Shown one piece after another: positions 17,869 through 25,704 of a DNA stretch of 64,000 nt. The notes under the pieces were generated by a model, which saw only the letters and a program-made list of their open reading frames with translations, was not told the origin of the DNA and searched no databases. Source of the stretch: Pseudomonas asiatica (GTDB taxonomy: Bacteria > Pseudomonadota > Gammaproteobacteria > Pseudomonadales > Pseudomonadaceae); contig NZ_CP157874.1 in the NCBI RefSeq assembly GCF_040214835.1, forward strand, positions 4,034,001 through 4,098,000, in the 5' to 3' direction. The translations under genes and the position numbers were made by a program. Numbering within the stretch: the stretch's first letter is position 1; every line of letters starts with the position of its first letter.

Positions 17869-18702
17869 ATGGAACAAGACGAAACCGATAGCATCTTACT
17901 TTCTAAATCCGAATTTGAAGCGCTAGATGCACGAATTAGAGCCAACGCTGACAGATGGCTTGAAGATAACACCCCGAAGAAAAAGTTTAAGGTCAAACGT
18001 AAAGCCAAAAGCAATCGTGGACCCAAGCCACGAGTAGTCGAAAATCCATTCTACGGGGTCATTGGCTGTGCAACACGTTGGGGCCGTTACCCAGTGTTTG
18101 CACTTGACGTCATCGAAGGAATCGCACGGTTGGACTGGCATAGTCGTGGTATCGGCGCTGATGGAAAGTCCATGCCCTTGTCTGTAAGCAATCTCACGGT
18201 GATTCTGGAAAACTTACCTATCATCACCAACGAAGCAATAGAAGATCTGCTGCAACTGGGGGAAAGGCACGCTCGGCGTTACTTCAAAGCGATTGAGTTG
18301 ATCATTCCATGGATGATGAAGAGTCGGCCTCAGTCCCTGATCAATGAAATGGATGACATCGACCCTGTGCCGAAACCTTGTGATTGGGAAGATTTGGACG
18401 ACGCTCGGACACCGAGTGCAGAAGAGCTGGCAAAGCTGCACCACGACCTTCGTACCCTGACTGAATACAATGCGGCTGAAGAGTACGAGTGGGATTACCC
18501 AACCTGCCAAACCACAGCGACAATCGTAGCGTTCCCAGCTTGCCATCAGCGTCGACACCCCAAGAAGCAGGCCGTGATGCGGATGCTGGCACAAGACCAG
18601 GCGGTTAAGGCCATTGAGCGGTTGACTGGCGTATCGGCAAAGACCATCAGAAAGTGGCGAGACGAGGTGCAGACCCTACAAGATAGGCTGCAAGTCGCGT
18701 AA
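17869..18702 (+). CDS. Unknown element protein with C-terminal HTH
   Basis: Protein of 277 residues, not recognised. The N-terminus is acidic then strongly basic (KKKFKVKRKAKSNRG at about 37-51), the middle is helical, and the C-terminus carries a helix-turn-helix-like segment (AIERLTGVSAKTIRKWRDEV at about 247-266). It is the gene immediately before an 839-base non-coding region with repeated motifs, so a replication-initiation or regulatory DNA-binding role is possible but unproven. Confidence 0.7.
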   Translation: MEQDETDSILLSKSEFEALDARIRANADRWLEDNTPKKKFKVKRKAKSNRGPKPRVVENPFYGVIGCATRWGRYPVFALDVIEGIARLDWHSRGIGADGKSMPLSVSNLTVILENLPIITNEAIEDLLQLGERHARRYFKAIELIIPWMMKSRPQSLINEMDDIDPVPKPCDWEDLDDARTPSAEELAKLHHDLRTLTEYNAAEEYEWDYPTCQTTATIVAFPACHQRRHPKKQAVMRMLAQDQAVKAIERLTGVSAKTIRKWRDEVQTLQDRLQVA

Positions 18703-19339
18703 GCGGCCTTCTCACAGGGGGGGAGTAATACGGCCGCATGTATCTGTAGGCAATCACCAAAGCAGAGAATTGAAACCATTTACCTCTATGAACTTATCAT
18801 CGTGGCGCCCACGCCACAGCAGGACAACCTGTGCCTGAAGCACGGATAACACTCTATTAAGCAGGGGAAGAAAGGGGCAAACCCTTTCCCCGCTCTTGAT
18901 CTTGCTTCTAACTCTACAAGCATCTTGTGCAGCAAAACCTAGTAACGGTACGTTACATCTAACCCTATAGCTCAAGCTTAGAGGTCTGGGGGCTCTTGCC
19001 TCTGCCCCCACCATATCTATGGCCATACTTCAAAGAAGTTATAACTCTATAAGTTGGAAGCAGAGTGGTGCACCAGCACCCACCCATCACCAGCGCTTAA
19101 AACTTCTGATCAGTGCATCGTGACGATGCCGTCACACATTAACACGCACTGTGCAGGCTGATAACACTGTAGAGCCAGCCACTGCCCTACCACACAGTCT
19201 GGCACTATGGGCAAGACACCACTCCTGCACGCCCTGTCAGGCATGTGACCATAACTCTAATGCCAGACAGCAACATGCGAGGCACAGCACAAGAGCACCG
19301 TGAAATGAAAATAAAGTTTCAAAATAGGACCCAAAACAC

Positions 19340-19366
19340 TTGACACCCATGCCATTGTGGTAAACT
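19340..19366 (+). promoter_or_regulatory. Promoter candidate for the 19.5-20.7 kb operon
   Basis: TTGACA at 19340-19345 and an extended -10 TGGTAAACT ending at 19366, with a 15-base spacer. It would give a leader of about 170 bases before the zinc-finger gene. Confidence 0.5.
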
Positions 19367-19468
19367 AGGTATTAGTTTAGCGAGACTGCCATCAGCTCTC
19401 ATCATTGCCTGCAACGGGCAACAGCGTACAAACACTCAGTACGCAGAAAGACAACTTAATAGAAACCT

Positions 19469-19500
19469 AACCCGAAGCTCGCCATGAGTGACGGGTTTTC
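19469..19500 (+). terminator. Leader hairpin with T-run upstream of the zinc-finger gene
   Basis: AACCCG / CGGGTT stem around a 17-base loop, followed by TTCT. Lying inside the predicted leader, it may be an attenuator that requires readthrough. Confidence 0.4.
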
Positions 19501-19541
19501 TATTGCCACAAAGAAACACCTACACAAACAAGAGTACACAC

Positions 19542-19757
19542 ATGCAAAAGAGTTACCCATTGCAGCGGAAGTCTTGCGACCACTGCAACAAGACCTACTA
19601 CAGTCGGTCACACCGTTCCCGCTGGTGCAGCTCGGCCTGCCAGACGAGAAACCACAGAGCCAATAATGCAGTCAGCCAAGAAGAGCTAGAGCAACAGTAT
19701 CTTGCCCAAGAAGCAACAACCAATGAATCACAACAACAGGAAACACATCAGCAATGA
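19542..19757 (+). CDS. Small zinc-finger protein
   Basis: Protein of 71 residues with a C-x2-C (CDHC) and a C-x3-C (CSSAC) pair 15 residues apart, a compact zinc-ribbon arrangement seen in small phage proteins, then a Q/E-rich tail. I prefer ATG 19542; a GTG at 19488 in the same frame would start inside the leader hairpin. The stop overlaps the next ATG (ATGA), showing an operon. The role is unknown; DNA or RNA binding is plausible. Confidence 0.65.
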   Translation: MQKSYPLQRKSCDHCNKTYYSRSHRSRWCSSACQTRNHRANNAVSQEELEQQYLAQEATTNESQQQETHQQ

Positions 19758-20326
19758 TTAGTACAGAATACACATACGGTGAAAAAGTCATCGAGTTCTT
19801 CAAGCACGATGAAGCAGAGCTAAGCCGCCTGATAGAGCAGAAGGTTGCACGTTACAACGCTAACGCTCAGGGGCTGTACTTCAAAGACCCTGCTGCCAAT
19901 ATCGAGTGGTCGTGTAAGAAACCTCTTCATCTCGCACTGCTCGACTTACAGGAAGAATGGCGAAAAGGCTATACCCTCGTCAATGCCCGATACGACACAC
20001 TTGATTTCAAAGCCCAGCTGCGAAAGCCAGACAAGGTAATTAAGTCTGAGCTTCGCACACTAGCAGACCAAGCACGAGCTGAGTACGAGAAACACCGACA
20101 CGAACGAAACATAGCGGAAACAACTCGCCAAGTTGAAATCACGCTATCCATTAAGCGTCGCCGTGAAGAGAAAGCCCTTGCTGCAACCAACGTAGCCACA
20201 GCAGAAGCTGAAGCCGCAGCAGCCGAGGCGATGGCACTGGCAAAGATCCAACAAGACCTATTAGATGAAGAAACAGCGTTGGCTGATCTAGTACGCGCCT
20301 ACTCAAAATCACAAGGGGCGAGCTAA
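19754..20326 (+). CDS. Hypothetical coiled-coil protein
   Basis: Protein of 190 residues. The first 100 residues are mixed polar; the rest is a long alpha-helical, Ala/Glu/Arg-rich stretch (about 105-180) predicted to form a coiled coil. It overlaps the zinc-finger gene by four bases (ATGA), so the two are coupled. Not recognised. Confidence 0.7.
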   Translation: MISTEYTYGEKVIEFFKHDEAELSRLIEQKVARYNANAQGLYFKDPAANIEWSCKKPLHLALLDLQEEWRKGYTLVNARYDTLDFKAQLRKPDKVIKSELRTLADQARAEYEKHRHERNIAETTRQVEITLSIKRRREEKALAATNVATAEAEAAAAEAMALAKIQQDLLDEETALADLVRAYSKSQGAS

Positions 20327-20339
20327 TCGTCCTACCCAC

Positions 20340-20720
20340 TTGGAAGCACTCTTGAACTATTTCGCAGTACACAAGCAGTCGAACACAATTCAACGTGTCA
20401 TATCTTCAAGCTTTACGCCCACCAACACCGACAACACTACCTTCTATCCAGCAACCGATGGTCGATTGAGTCAGTATTACGCCAGGCTTAAATTTGATAC
20501 CCCTATCGACATATACTCGATCATCGGCAAACCAAAGATTCCAGAGATCCTACCGCTGACACCAGAAGGCAAGATCGCACTTACAGACTATGTATTGAAG
20601 CATCGCCAGCATGAGACAACCGAAGCAATGGCGTCAGCATGGCGGGTGTCAGAGCGGACCATCAGAGACATCTTGTCCAAGCTTACCACCCCCCTACCCT
20701 TGACTACCCTACAGGGCTAG
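20340..20720 (+). CDS. Hypothetical protein with C-terminal HTH
   Basis: Protein of 126 residues from TTG 20340, 14 bases after the preceding stop. The C-terminal part (ETTEAMASAWRVSERTIRDIL) reads like a helix-turn-helix. The start is uncertain because no ATG is available early in the frame and no strong ribosome site is seen. A regulator of the element is possible; not recognised. Confidence 0.55.
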   Translation: MEALLNYFAVHKQSNTIQRVISSSFTPTNTDNTTFYPATDGRLSQYYARLKFDTPIDIYSIIGKPKIPEILPLTPEGKIALTDYVLKHRQHETTEAMASAWRVSERTIRDILSKLTTPLPLTTLQG

Positions 20721-20759
20721 GGGGTGGTAGCCCTCTGGAAGCCCCGTATATAGGGGCTT
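20684..20759 (+). terminator. Two hairpins ending the 19.5-20.7 kb operon
   Basis: First, TACCACCCCCCTA (20684) pairs almost perfectly with TAGGGGGTGGTA (20718). Second, AAGCCCC-gtatata-GGGGCTT at 20739-20759. Both overlap or follow the last codons. Confidence 0.6.
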
Positions 20760-20786
20760 GTAGAAGCACTGTCGGACGAGTCTGAG

Positions 20787-21398
20787 ATGCTGGCAGCAGA
20801 GTTACAGACCCACCATTCAATGAATATGCCCAGCTTCATCGCTGCCTATATCGGCACATGTTATCAGTTCACCATCCAGATTCCAGCTGATACAAAGTAC
20901 ATCTTCTTCAGCTCCCCGGTTGTCCGCACCATCGGGCTTATGAAGAAGGCGGGAACAGCCCACACCTTCCGAACGAACATCGAAGGCACGGTTGAGGTCT
21001 ATGGGTTCAGAGACTCACCACCACAAGCATCTGGCAACGTCGGGTTCCAGCTCTTTGATGAGTACGGAAATCTGACCTTTGATGCCGGCTTCATGAAGCC
21101 TGTAAACGCCCTCACCGTACCGACGACAGGTGTAGAAGTTCAGCCTTGGCCAAACGCTGCCCGCCAGTACGCTGTGGGCTTGGGTGTGTACCCGAAGCAA
21201 TGCCGTGGCGCTTCGCAGGCTGGCGTCCCGTGGGGCATATTGATGTCGTACTGTGTTCGCGTTGGCCCTAACTCTGGCGGTGGTGGTTTGACCGCCATTG
21301 CTAGCCGACCTTGGGGCAGTGCGGGCGGACCAGCTCCAGGCACAACACCACTTGCATCGCCACCAACAGCAATGACGGTTGATGTAACGGGGCGTTGA
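20787..21398 (+). CDS. Phage structural-like protein (DUF6453-like)
   Basis: Protein of 203 residues with no signal peptide, beta-rich, with the segments KYIFFSSPVVR and FQLFDEYGNLTFDAGF, the latter resembling small phage tail-tip proteins such as DUF6453. The C-terminal third is Gly/Pro/Ala-rich. If right, it is the only virion-type gene in the element, which would fit a tail-modifying or satellite role. The start could be ATG 20787, 20820 or 20826. Assignment tentative. Confidence 0.55.
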   Translation: MLAAELQTHHSMNMPSFIAAYIGTCYQFTIQIPADTKYIFFSSPVVRTIGLMKKAGTAHTFRTNIEGTVEVYGFRDSPPQASGNVGFQLFDEYGNLTFDAGFMKPVNALTVPTTGVEVQPWPNAARQYAVGLGVYPKQCRGASQAGVPWGILMSYCVRVGPNSGGGGLTAIASRPWGSAGGPAPGTTPLASPPTAMTVDVTGR

Positions 21399-21742
21399 TT
21401 GATCAGCACCCACAAGAATTAAACAGTTCGTAGAGCCGGGCAGGTGTAATAGATTTCAACCTGAGCAATACTCGAAAGTTGTTGAGTTTTTGGAAGTAGC
21501 CGAATGCACTAGTTGTCGACTTTCTGGAAAACATAGAAACACTACACACACACTACGAAAAGCAAGTATCGACTTAGTGAAAGAGAAAATTTTAGTTAGT
21601 TTTCGAGTTTTTGTACTTAGTGTTCGAGTTTCCTAGAAATCCCAACCAAAGTGCCAGCACCCGATCAAGAAAATTCTACCAAACCGCTTGACAAGCTCTC
21701 AGGCACGCCGCTAGCTTGGAATAAGAATCCAACCGAAGGAGC
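21399..21742 (+). promoter_or_regulatory. AT-rich gap with repeats and promoter for the GNAT gene
   Basis: No gene. It holds repeated TTCGAGTTT units (21601-21641) and related CGAAA/GAGTTTTT words upstream, and a likely promoter TTGACA at 21688 with TAGCTT after 18 bases. AAGGAG stands just before the next ATG. Confidence 0.5.
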
Positions 21743-22225
21743 ATGTCAGTGCTTACCGAAAAGCCCGACCTAAGTGCCGATGAAGACAAATGGCGAGAAT
21801 ATGCCAAAGCAGGATGCGAACACCTGAAGCAGGAACTTTCTGTGTTTCTTCAGGAAGAGTTTGGTTTCACAAAGTCCAAGGTGGATCGTTACCTGTATAT
21901 CGCCCTAGGCTCGACCGTAAAAGCCGATAACGGCCAACGCGACTATGATCTTTACTTGCGGCTCTTCCCGCCCTTGGCAGTCGGATGGCCTCAGGAAACA
22001 CTGGTACTTGCACGACTCATTTTTGTAGCCGAACGCAAAGGCCACGGTCGAAGCCTATTGAATTTCCTTGTGAAGCTCGCACCAGTGATTGGCTACAGGT
22101 ACATCGCCATCGAGGCAGCAAATGATAAATCGAGCGCTTTCGGCAAACGCTTTGGATTTGAACTTTACAAGGGTAAGAACGGCTGGCTTGGCTCTATCGA
22201 TAACATCCAACAAGCACTTCTCTAA
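21743..22225 (+). CDS. GNAT-like N-acetyltransferase
   Basis: Protein of 160 residues. The acetyl-CoA-binding motif A is visible as LARLIFVAERKGHGRSLLN (R/Q-x-x-G-x-G form, about residues 91-109), followed by a YIAIEAAND strand and the FGKRFGFE helix-turn typical of GNAT enzymes. A good AAGGAG precedes ATG 21743. The substrate is unknown. It has its own promoter and sits beside the AbiJ-like gene; it could be cargo, a toxin-type acetyltransferase without a partner, or an anti-defence factor. Confidence 0.75.
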   Translation: MSVLTEKPDLSADEDKWREYAKAGCEHLKQELSVFLQEEFGFTKSKVDRYLYIALGSTVKADNGQRDYDLYLRLFPPLAVGWPQETLVLARLIFVAERKGHGRSLLNFLVKLAPVIGYRYIAIEAANDKSSAFGKRFGFELYKGKNGWLGSIDNIQQALL

Positions 22226-22531
22226 AACCAAGTTCAAACTTATCTGGTGACCGCACAGCATTTGCTGCGGTGGCTCACTCGGCTGACTTATTAGAACATG
22301 AAATTTCAGAAGAGCTGGACACAGTGAACTGTGTTCAACGTAGACCGCTGTCTAAGCTAGTTCGCCAAGGTCGGCCTGAGGCGATGACCGTTCAAAAGGA
22401 GCCGCAATGAGCTAATGAACAGCTAACGGATTAACTAATCGAGTTGTCTACCTTTCTTGGTCGTCTGGATGCTGCCAAGCTTGTATAAGCCCCTATTCAC
22501 GGGGCTTATGAAACGCAAGGATCAAGCCAAG
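22226..22531. terminator. Gap between convergent genes with three dyads
   Basis: No gene. ACCG...CAGC-attt-GCTG-CGGT after the GNAT gene looks like its terminator; ACACAGT-GA-ACTGTGT (22319-22334) is operator-like; ATAAGCCCC-n7-GGGGCTTAT (22485-22509) probably terminates the AbiJ-like gene on the minus strand. Confidence 0.5.
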
Positions 22532-23383
22532 TCAGCGTTCGCAAGTGTCAATGGCGAAATTTATGAATGCCGAACAGCATATCAGCATGAAGCGAGCATC
22601 CGCCTTGGTCGTTGTAGCATCATCTTTCATCATTGCGTGCCGAATACCGTCGCCATCACTCGCATAGCCGTACAGTTTACTGAAAGCCTGCTTCACTGTA
22701 GGCTCGAGACTATGCTTATTTTCCAAGACTTTGAGGGCATCCCCTAAAGTAGCTTTTGAGTTGCCGGTAATGTGCCTCGCCAGAGACTCAACGGCACTAA
22801 TGCTTTCCTTTATCGAATTCCGATAATCGGGCTTATCTCTGTTGGTGAGTAGACCTAAAGCTGTCTGAAGGTGGCGTTTCACACCCGCATAAGGCTGCGA
22901 CGCTTGAATAGCACCTTCAATCTCGTCCAGCTCGGCGCCTGAGGTTATTGGTGCGATTTTCAGATCAATGAACCTATAACCAGAGTTGTGACGCTCCAGC
23001 ACATGATTTGCGAACTCAACGAATGAGCTCCTCCAGCGCCGTGAGTTATTCGTCTCATCTGGCCCGCTTTCTGCCATGAACTCTAAGAAATCGTAGACTT
23101 TGTTCCAAGCGCTACCCATGAACCTTGTGCGTATGGAAGCAACAAGCTCATACCAATAACCGGGGAGCTCATCAATACTGATCTCATGATGGAAAGCGTA
23201 GATTTTCGCGAAACTAGCGAAGTTGGAATAACAGAGTCGGTTAGACGAGTATCCGTTCTGATAATGCTCCCAGAACGAGAGAGTGAGCACATTCCAGAGC
23301 GCAAGACGAAGCCTTTCATCTATGTCGTCAACCTGGATAGCCCTAGTGGCCGGCTCCAACCCCATACGCTGCGAGAAACTCAT
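22532..23383 (-). CDS. AbiJ-NTD4-like abortive infection protein with HEPN-like C-terminus
   Basis: Protein of 283 residues. The start MSFSQRMGLEP ... ERLRLALWNVLT matches what I know of the AbiJ N-terminal domain 4 family. The C-terminal half (KESISAVESLARHIT ... SDGDGIRHAMM) resembles HEPN-type abortive-infection C-domains, with RH in a conserved position as a possible RNase motif. Anti-phage defence by abortive infection is the expected role. AAGGGGG lies five bases before ATG 23383; a GTG two codons upstream is an alternative. Confidence 0.78.
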   Translation of the reverse strand: MSFSQRMGLEPATRAIQVDDIDERLRLALWNVLTLSFWEHYQNGYSSNRLCYSNFASFAKIYAFHHEISIDELPGYWYELVASIRTRFMGSAWNKVYDFLEFMAESGPDETNNSRRWRSSFVEFANHVLERHNSGYRFIDLKIAPITSGAELDEIEGAIQASQPYAGVKRHLQTALGLLTNRDKPDYRNSIKESISAVESLARHITGNSKATLGDALKVLENKHSLEPTVKQAFSKLYGYASDGDGIRHAMMKDDATTTKADARFMLICCSAFINFAIDTCER

Positions 23384-23589
23384 TTGCACCCCCTTGGCGA
23401 GTTGACCCGATAGTAGCGCATAGGATAACCAAACGGTAAGCGTTGCACCTCTGAGTCACAGCATCATAAAACGACCGTTAAACGATGCCGTCAAATCTGG
23501 TCTGTATAGGTATCAACAAAATAGGGTTTACACCACATGGCGATACCGATACTATGATCCCACGTTAAATGATCCCTTGGGTGATGCCG

Positions 23590-24162
23590 ATGTCTCGTAC
23601 CTTCCTTTACTGCCGTGTAAGCACGTCGAATCAGTTCACCGAGAACCAAGTCCAGGACGTGAAGAACGCTGGCTTCGATGTACAGGCCAGCCGGGTAATC
23701 GAAGAGACTATTTCCGGCAGCGTCCCCGCCAGTGAGCGCCCCGGCTTCCAGAAGTTGCTTGAGCGGATGGAATCGGGTGATGTGCTGATCGTCACCAAGC
23801 TGGACCGTCTTGGACGCAACGCTATGGATGTACGACAGACCGTCGAGCAACTGGCAGCAACCGGCATCCGTGTTCACTGCCTTGCCCTTGGTGGCGTAGA
23901 CCTGACCAGTGCAGCGGGCAAGATGACCATGCAGGTGCTTGGTGCTGTCGCAGAGTTTGAGCGAGATTTGCTGATTGAGCGTACCCAGTCCGGCCTGAAA
24001 CGTGCCAAGGCAGAAGGCAAGAAGTTGGGACGCCCTGAAGCGGTTGATACCACCAAGGCGGTGCAGAAGGCCAAGGCCAAGAACATGACACAGGCGGAAG
24101 TGGCAGCCGAACTCAACATCGGTATCGCCACGGTCAAACGCCACTGGAACAAGCCGCTGTAA
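23590..24162 (+). CDS. Serine recombinase (resolvase/invertase family)
   Basis: Protein of 190 residues. The N-terminal catalytic domain begins YCRVST with the nucleophile serine near residue 10, and includes KLDRLGR (about 67-73) and the E-helix [20 protein letters not shown]-terminal Hin-type helix-turn-helix ([21 protein letters not shown]) follows. ATG 23590 begins the domain; earlier in-frame starts at 23569 and 23584 are less likely. The 200-base gap upstream has an ATGATCCC direct repeat that could belong to a recombination site. No invertible segment is evident. Confidence 0.9.
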   Translation: MSRTFLYCRVSTSNQFTENQVQDVKNAGFDVQASRVIEETISGSVPASERPGFQKLLERMESGDVLIVTKLDRLGRNAMDVRQTVEQLAATGIRVHCLALGGVDLTSAAGKMTMQVLGAVAEFERDLLIERTQSGLKRAKAEGKKLGRPEAVDTTKAVQKAKAKNMTQAEVAAELNIGIATVKRHWNKPL

Positions 24163-24203
24163 GGCCCTACGCTGCGGTATCTGCCCTATAACGAGAACGC
24201 CAC

Positions 24204-24422
24204 ATGGATGATAAAGCTACGGCTGATTTCTCAGCTACAGCCGACGCCCTAGAGCTGCTGCATATGAACCAGACAGCCTTGAGAGCAGCCATTGAAGAAG
24301 TAAGTACATGGATTAGACAGCGTGGGTCTGTAAATGCCCACGAAAACACCATGACCTGCCTACAGGCACTTGATGCCAACGCTGATGCCATCACTTCAGC
24401 GATAGAACGCCTTCGCACGTAG
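24204..24422 (+). CDS. Small acidic hypothetical protein
   Basis: Protein of 72 residues, acidic and all-helical in appearance (ADALELLHMNQTALRAAIEE), without recognised domain. It ends exactly at a strong terminator and starts 41 bases after the recombinase, so the two are probably one transcript. Such small genes are common phage accessory genes. Confidence 0.6.
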   Translation: MDDKATADFSATADALELLHMNQTALRAAIEEVSTWIRQRGSVNAHENTMTCLQALDANADAITSAIERLRT

Positions 24423-24442
24423 CCGCCTTCGGGCGGCTTTTT
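24421..24442 (+). terminator. Intrinsic terminator
   Basis: AGCCGCC-TTCG-GGCGGCT followed by TTTT, overlapping the stop codon of the preceding small gene. A textbook UUCG-loop terminator. Bases 24443-24637 beyond it hold no gene I can recognise. Confidence 0.92.
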
Positions 24443-24637
24443 GCTGTCTTGGATATTCTGAAATCGTACGGTGTGGCTTGCACCGGGCCAGCTAGTAGCA
24501 TTAAGCACTGACCCACACTGAGCCGACTTTTCGGCCCAATGCTGCCGATGATATTCCCGCCCCGGCTCATGGACGATATTCGACTGTGGGCGATGGTCTG
24601 CGTGCAAAAGTTGGGGTGACCACTTTGCTTCCCGTGA

Positions 24638-25429
24638 TCACGCTTTACTGACAAGGCCATGAATAGCGCTTCTTGCCTGTTGCAGCTTTTTCTGCTTTGC
24701 CGCTGCGGCCAGCTTTTCATCTAGCACCAGTTCAATTCCCATTTTTACGACCGGGAACGCCGCTAGGCACTCGTTCTCTGTCAGCTCGTGTACGCCTTGA
24801 CTTAGAATCTTGTACATCGAACGATTCTCTACAAGGAATTCGGGCAGGTGCCCATCTAGCAACAGTATCCGTTCAGCCATGCGCCCGTTGCGGTAAGCCT
24901 CGTCATCCCATCCATCATCGGTTTTCGCGACCTGATATGCAGCATCAACAAGATTCTCGAAAATTCGCCTTAGATAGACGAATGAGCCCACCCCCACACC
25001 GTGTGCAGCCAAGCCGATAGCTTTTGTGAACTCCTTGAAGTCTTCTTTGGAAAGCACAGCAGAGTACTGACGGACATCATAGGTGTTAAGGGCCGCAAGG
25101 GACGGATACTGACCAATTTTCTGCACCGTCCTGCCCTCAACGTCGAACAGGAAATACAAGGTGTGGGACGTATTCCGAGAGCACTTAAGCCAGACGCTAA
25201 GCCGTCTACTCCCTACCCACGCGCTAGCATATTGCGGAATGCTCCCGCTGATGGTCTGGTGGAAAATGCTGTGTGAATTACATCCCGGGCAGTACGTGTC
25301 GATTGGGTCCTGGGCGAAGAAAATGTTCCAGCCTTCCTGATCGTGCTCTTCAGCAAAAGTGAATTGCTCGTACAACGGATAGTCGATACAGAATTCTTTT
25401 TTCGTGGGTGGTGGTTTCTGTGCGGTCAT
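24638..25429 (-). CDS. Unknown protein with zinc ribbon and HEPN-like helices
   Basis: Protein of 263 residues, not recognised. A CPGC pair (about residue 49) and a later KCSRN cysteine suggest an N-terminal zinc ribbon. The C-terminal half is helical with GSFVYLRRIFENLVDAA and a conserved-looking FLVENRSMYKILSQGVHELT segment, reminiscent of DUF4145/HEPN-type proteins. Its place at the right end of the element, transcribed alone against the other genes, is typical of cargo. A defence role is inference only. Confidence 0.65.
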   Translation of the reverse strand: MTAQKPPPTKKEFCIDYPLYEQFTFAEEHDQEGWNIFFAQDPIDTYCPGCNSHSIFHQTISGSIPQYASAWVGSRRLSVWLKCSRNTSHTLYFLFDVEGRTVQKIGQYPSLAALNTYDVRQYSAVLSKEDFKEFTKAIGLAAHGVGVGSFVYLRRIFENLVDAAYQVAKTDDGWDDEAYRNGRMAERILLLDGHLPEFLVENRSMYKILSQGVHELTENECLAAFPVVKMGIELVLDEKLAAAAKQKKLQQARSAIHGLVSKA

Positions 25430-25596
25430 ACAAGCTGACTCAAAATGGCGAGATAGGAAGTGTAAGCCATCGACAGAGGCGACCAAACCCCTTCAAACCA
25501 CTAGATTGGCTACTGGCAGTGGGAACGATATGATTGCGGGTACAGTGCACCACCTAGGTGTACCCAAACGCTGTCACACTTCGAGATTTTTGAGCG

Positions 25597-25622
25597 AAAA
25601 ATCCTTGTAGAATCAAGGATTT
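25597..25622 (-). terminator. Terminator of the intact ffs gene, supplied by the element
   Basis: AAATCCTTG (25599) pairs with CAAGGATTT (25614-25622); on the minus strand it ends in TTTT. It differs in sequence from the hairpin left of the element at 14.09 kb but serves the same place after the RNA, so the element brings its own ffs terminator. Confidence 0.8.
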
Positions 25623-25626
25623 AGAG

Positions 25627-25704
25627 AATGGAGGCGGCCCCACCAGCCACACCCCGGCACTCGATGTTCCCGCTATGGCTGCTCCCTTCCGGGCCTGACC
25701 AGGT
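25627..25704 (-). repeat. Attachment repeat attR, within intact ffs
   Basis: Perfect 78-bp match to 14115-14192. Joined to chromosomal sequence at 25705 and beyond, it restores a full-length 4.5S RNA. Confidence 0.93.

Larger units (their letters stand above)
18703..19541 (+). other. Non-coding region with iteron-like repeats
   Basis: No credible gene in 839 bases. Six same-orientation variants of ATAACTCTATAAG start near 18846, 18908, 18959, 19041, 19161 and 19251. A perfect palindrome GCATCG-TGA-CGATGC is at 19115-19129, a hairpin of GAAAGGG/CCCTTTC near 18870, and two 12-base motifs shared with the element's left end (CGCTTAAAACTT at 19094 and 14294; ACACTCAGTACG at 19432 and 14280). Repeats plus dyads suggest a replication origin or a regulatory hub. 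Confidence 0.55.
14115..25704 (+). mobile_element. 11.6-kb integrative element in the 4.5S RNA gene
   Basis: Bounded by a perfect 78-bp direct repeat of the ffs 3' part, with a tyrosine integrase at the left end and clearly AT-richer sequence than the backbone. None of the REP palindromes common in the rest of the window occur inside. Gene content: integrase, Rha/KilAC antirepressor, several unknown phage-like genes, an iteron-like non-coding region, a GNAT protein, an AbiJ-like protein, a serine recombinase and a possible second defence gene. No terminase, portal or capsid gene is seen. A phage satellite or defence island is the best reading; a decayed prophage is the alternative. Confidence 0.9.

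Noticed and set aside
18754..19026. 90-codon minus-strand frame in the element's non-coding hub
   Set aside because: Overlaps repeats and hairpins, has no ribosome-binding site and no recognisable sequence.
18846..19260. CRISPR array from the ATAACTCTATAAG repeats
   Set aside because: Repeats are short, degenerate and irregularly spaced (51-120 bases), with no cas genes.
22457..22747. 96-codon plus-strand frame at 22.5 kb
   Set aside because: Mostly antisense to the AbiJ-like gene and starts inside a terminator-like dyad.
23390..23589. Invertible segment controlled by the serine recombinase
   Set aside because: Only a short ATGATCCC direct repeat is visible; no inverted pair of recombination sites flanking a gene was found.
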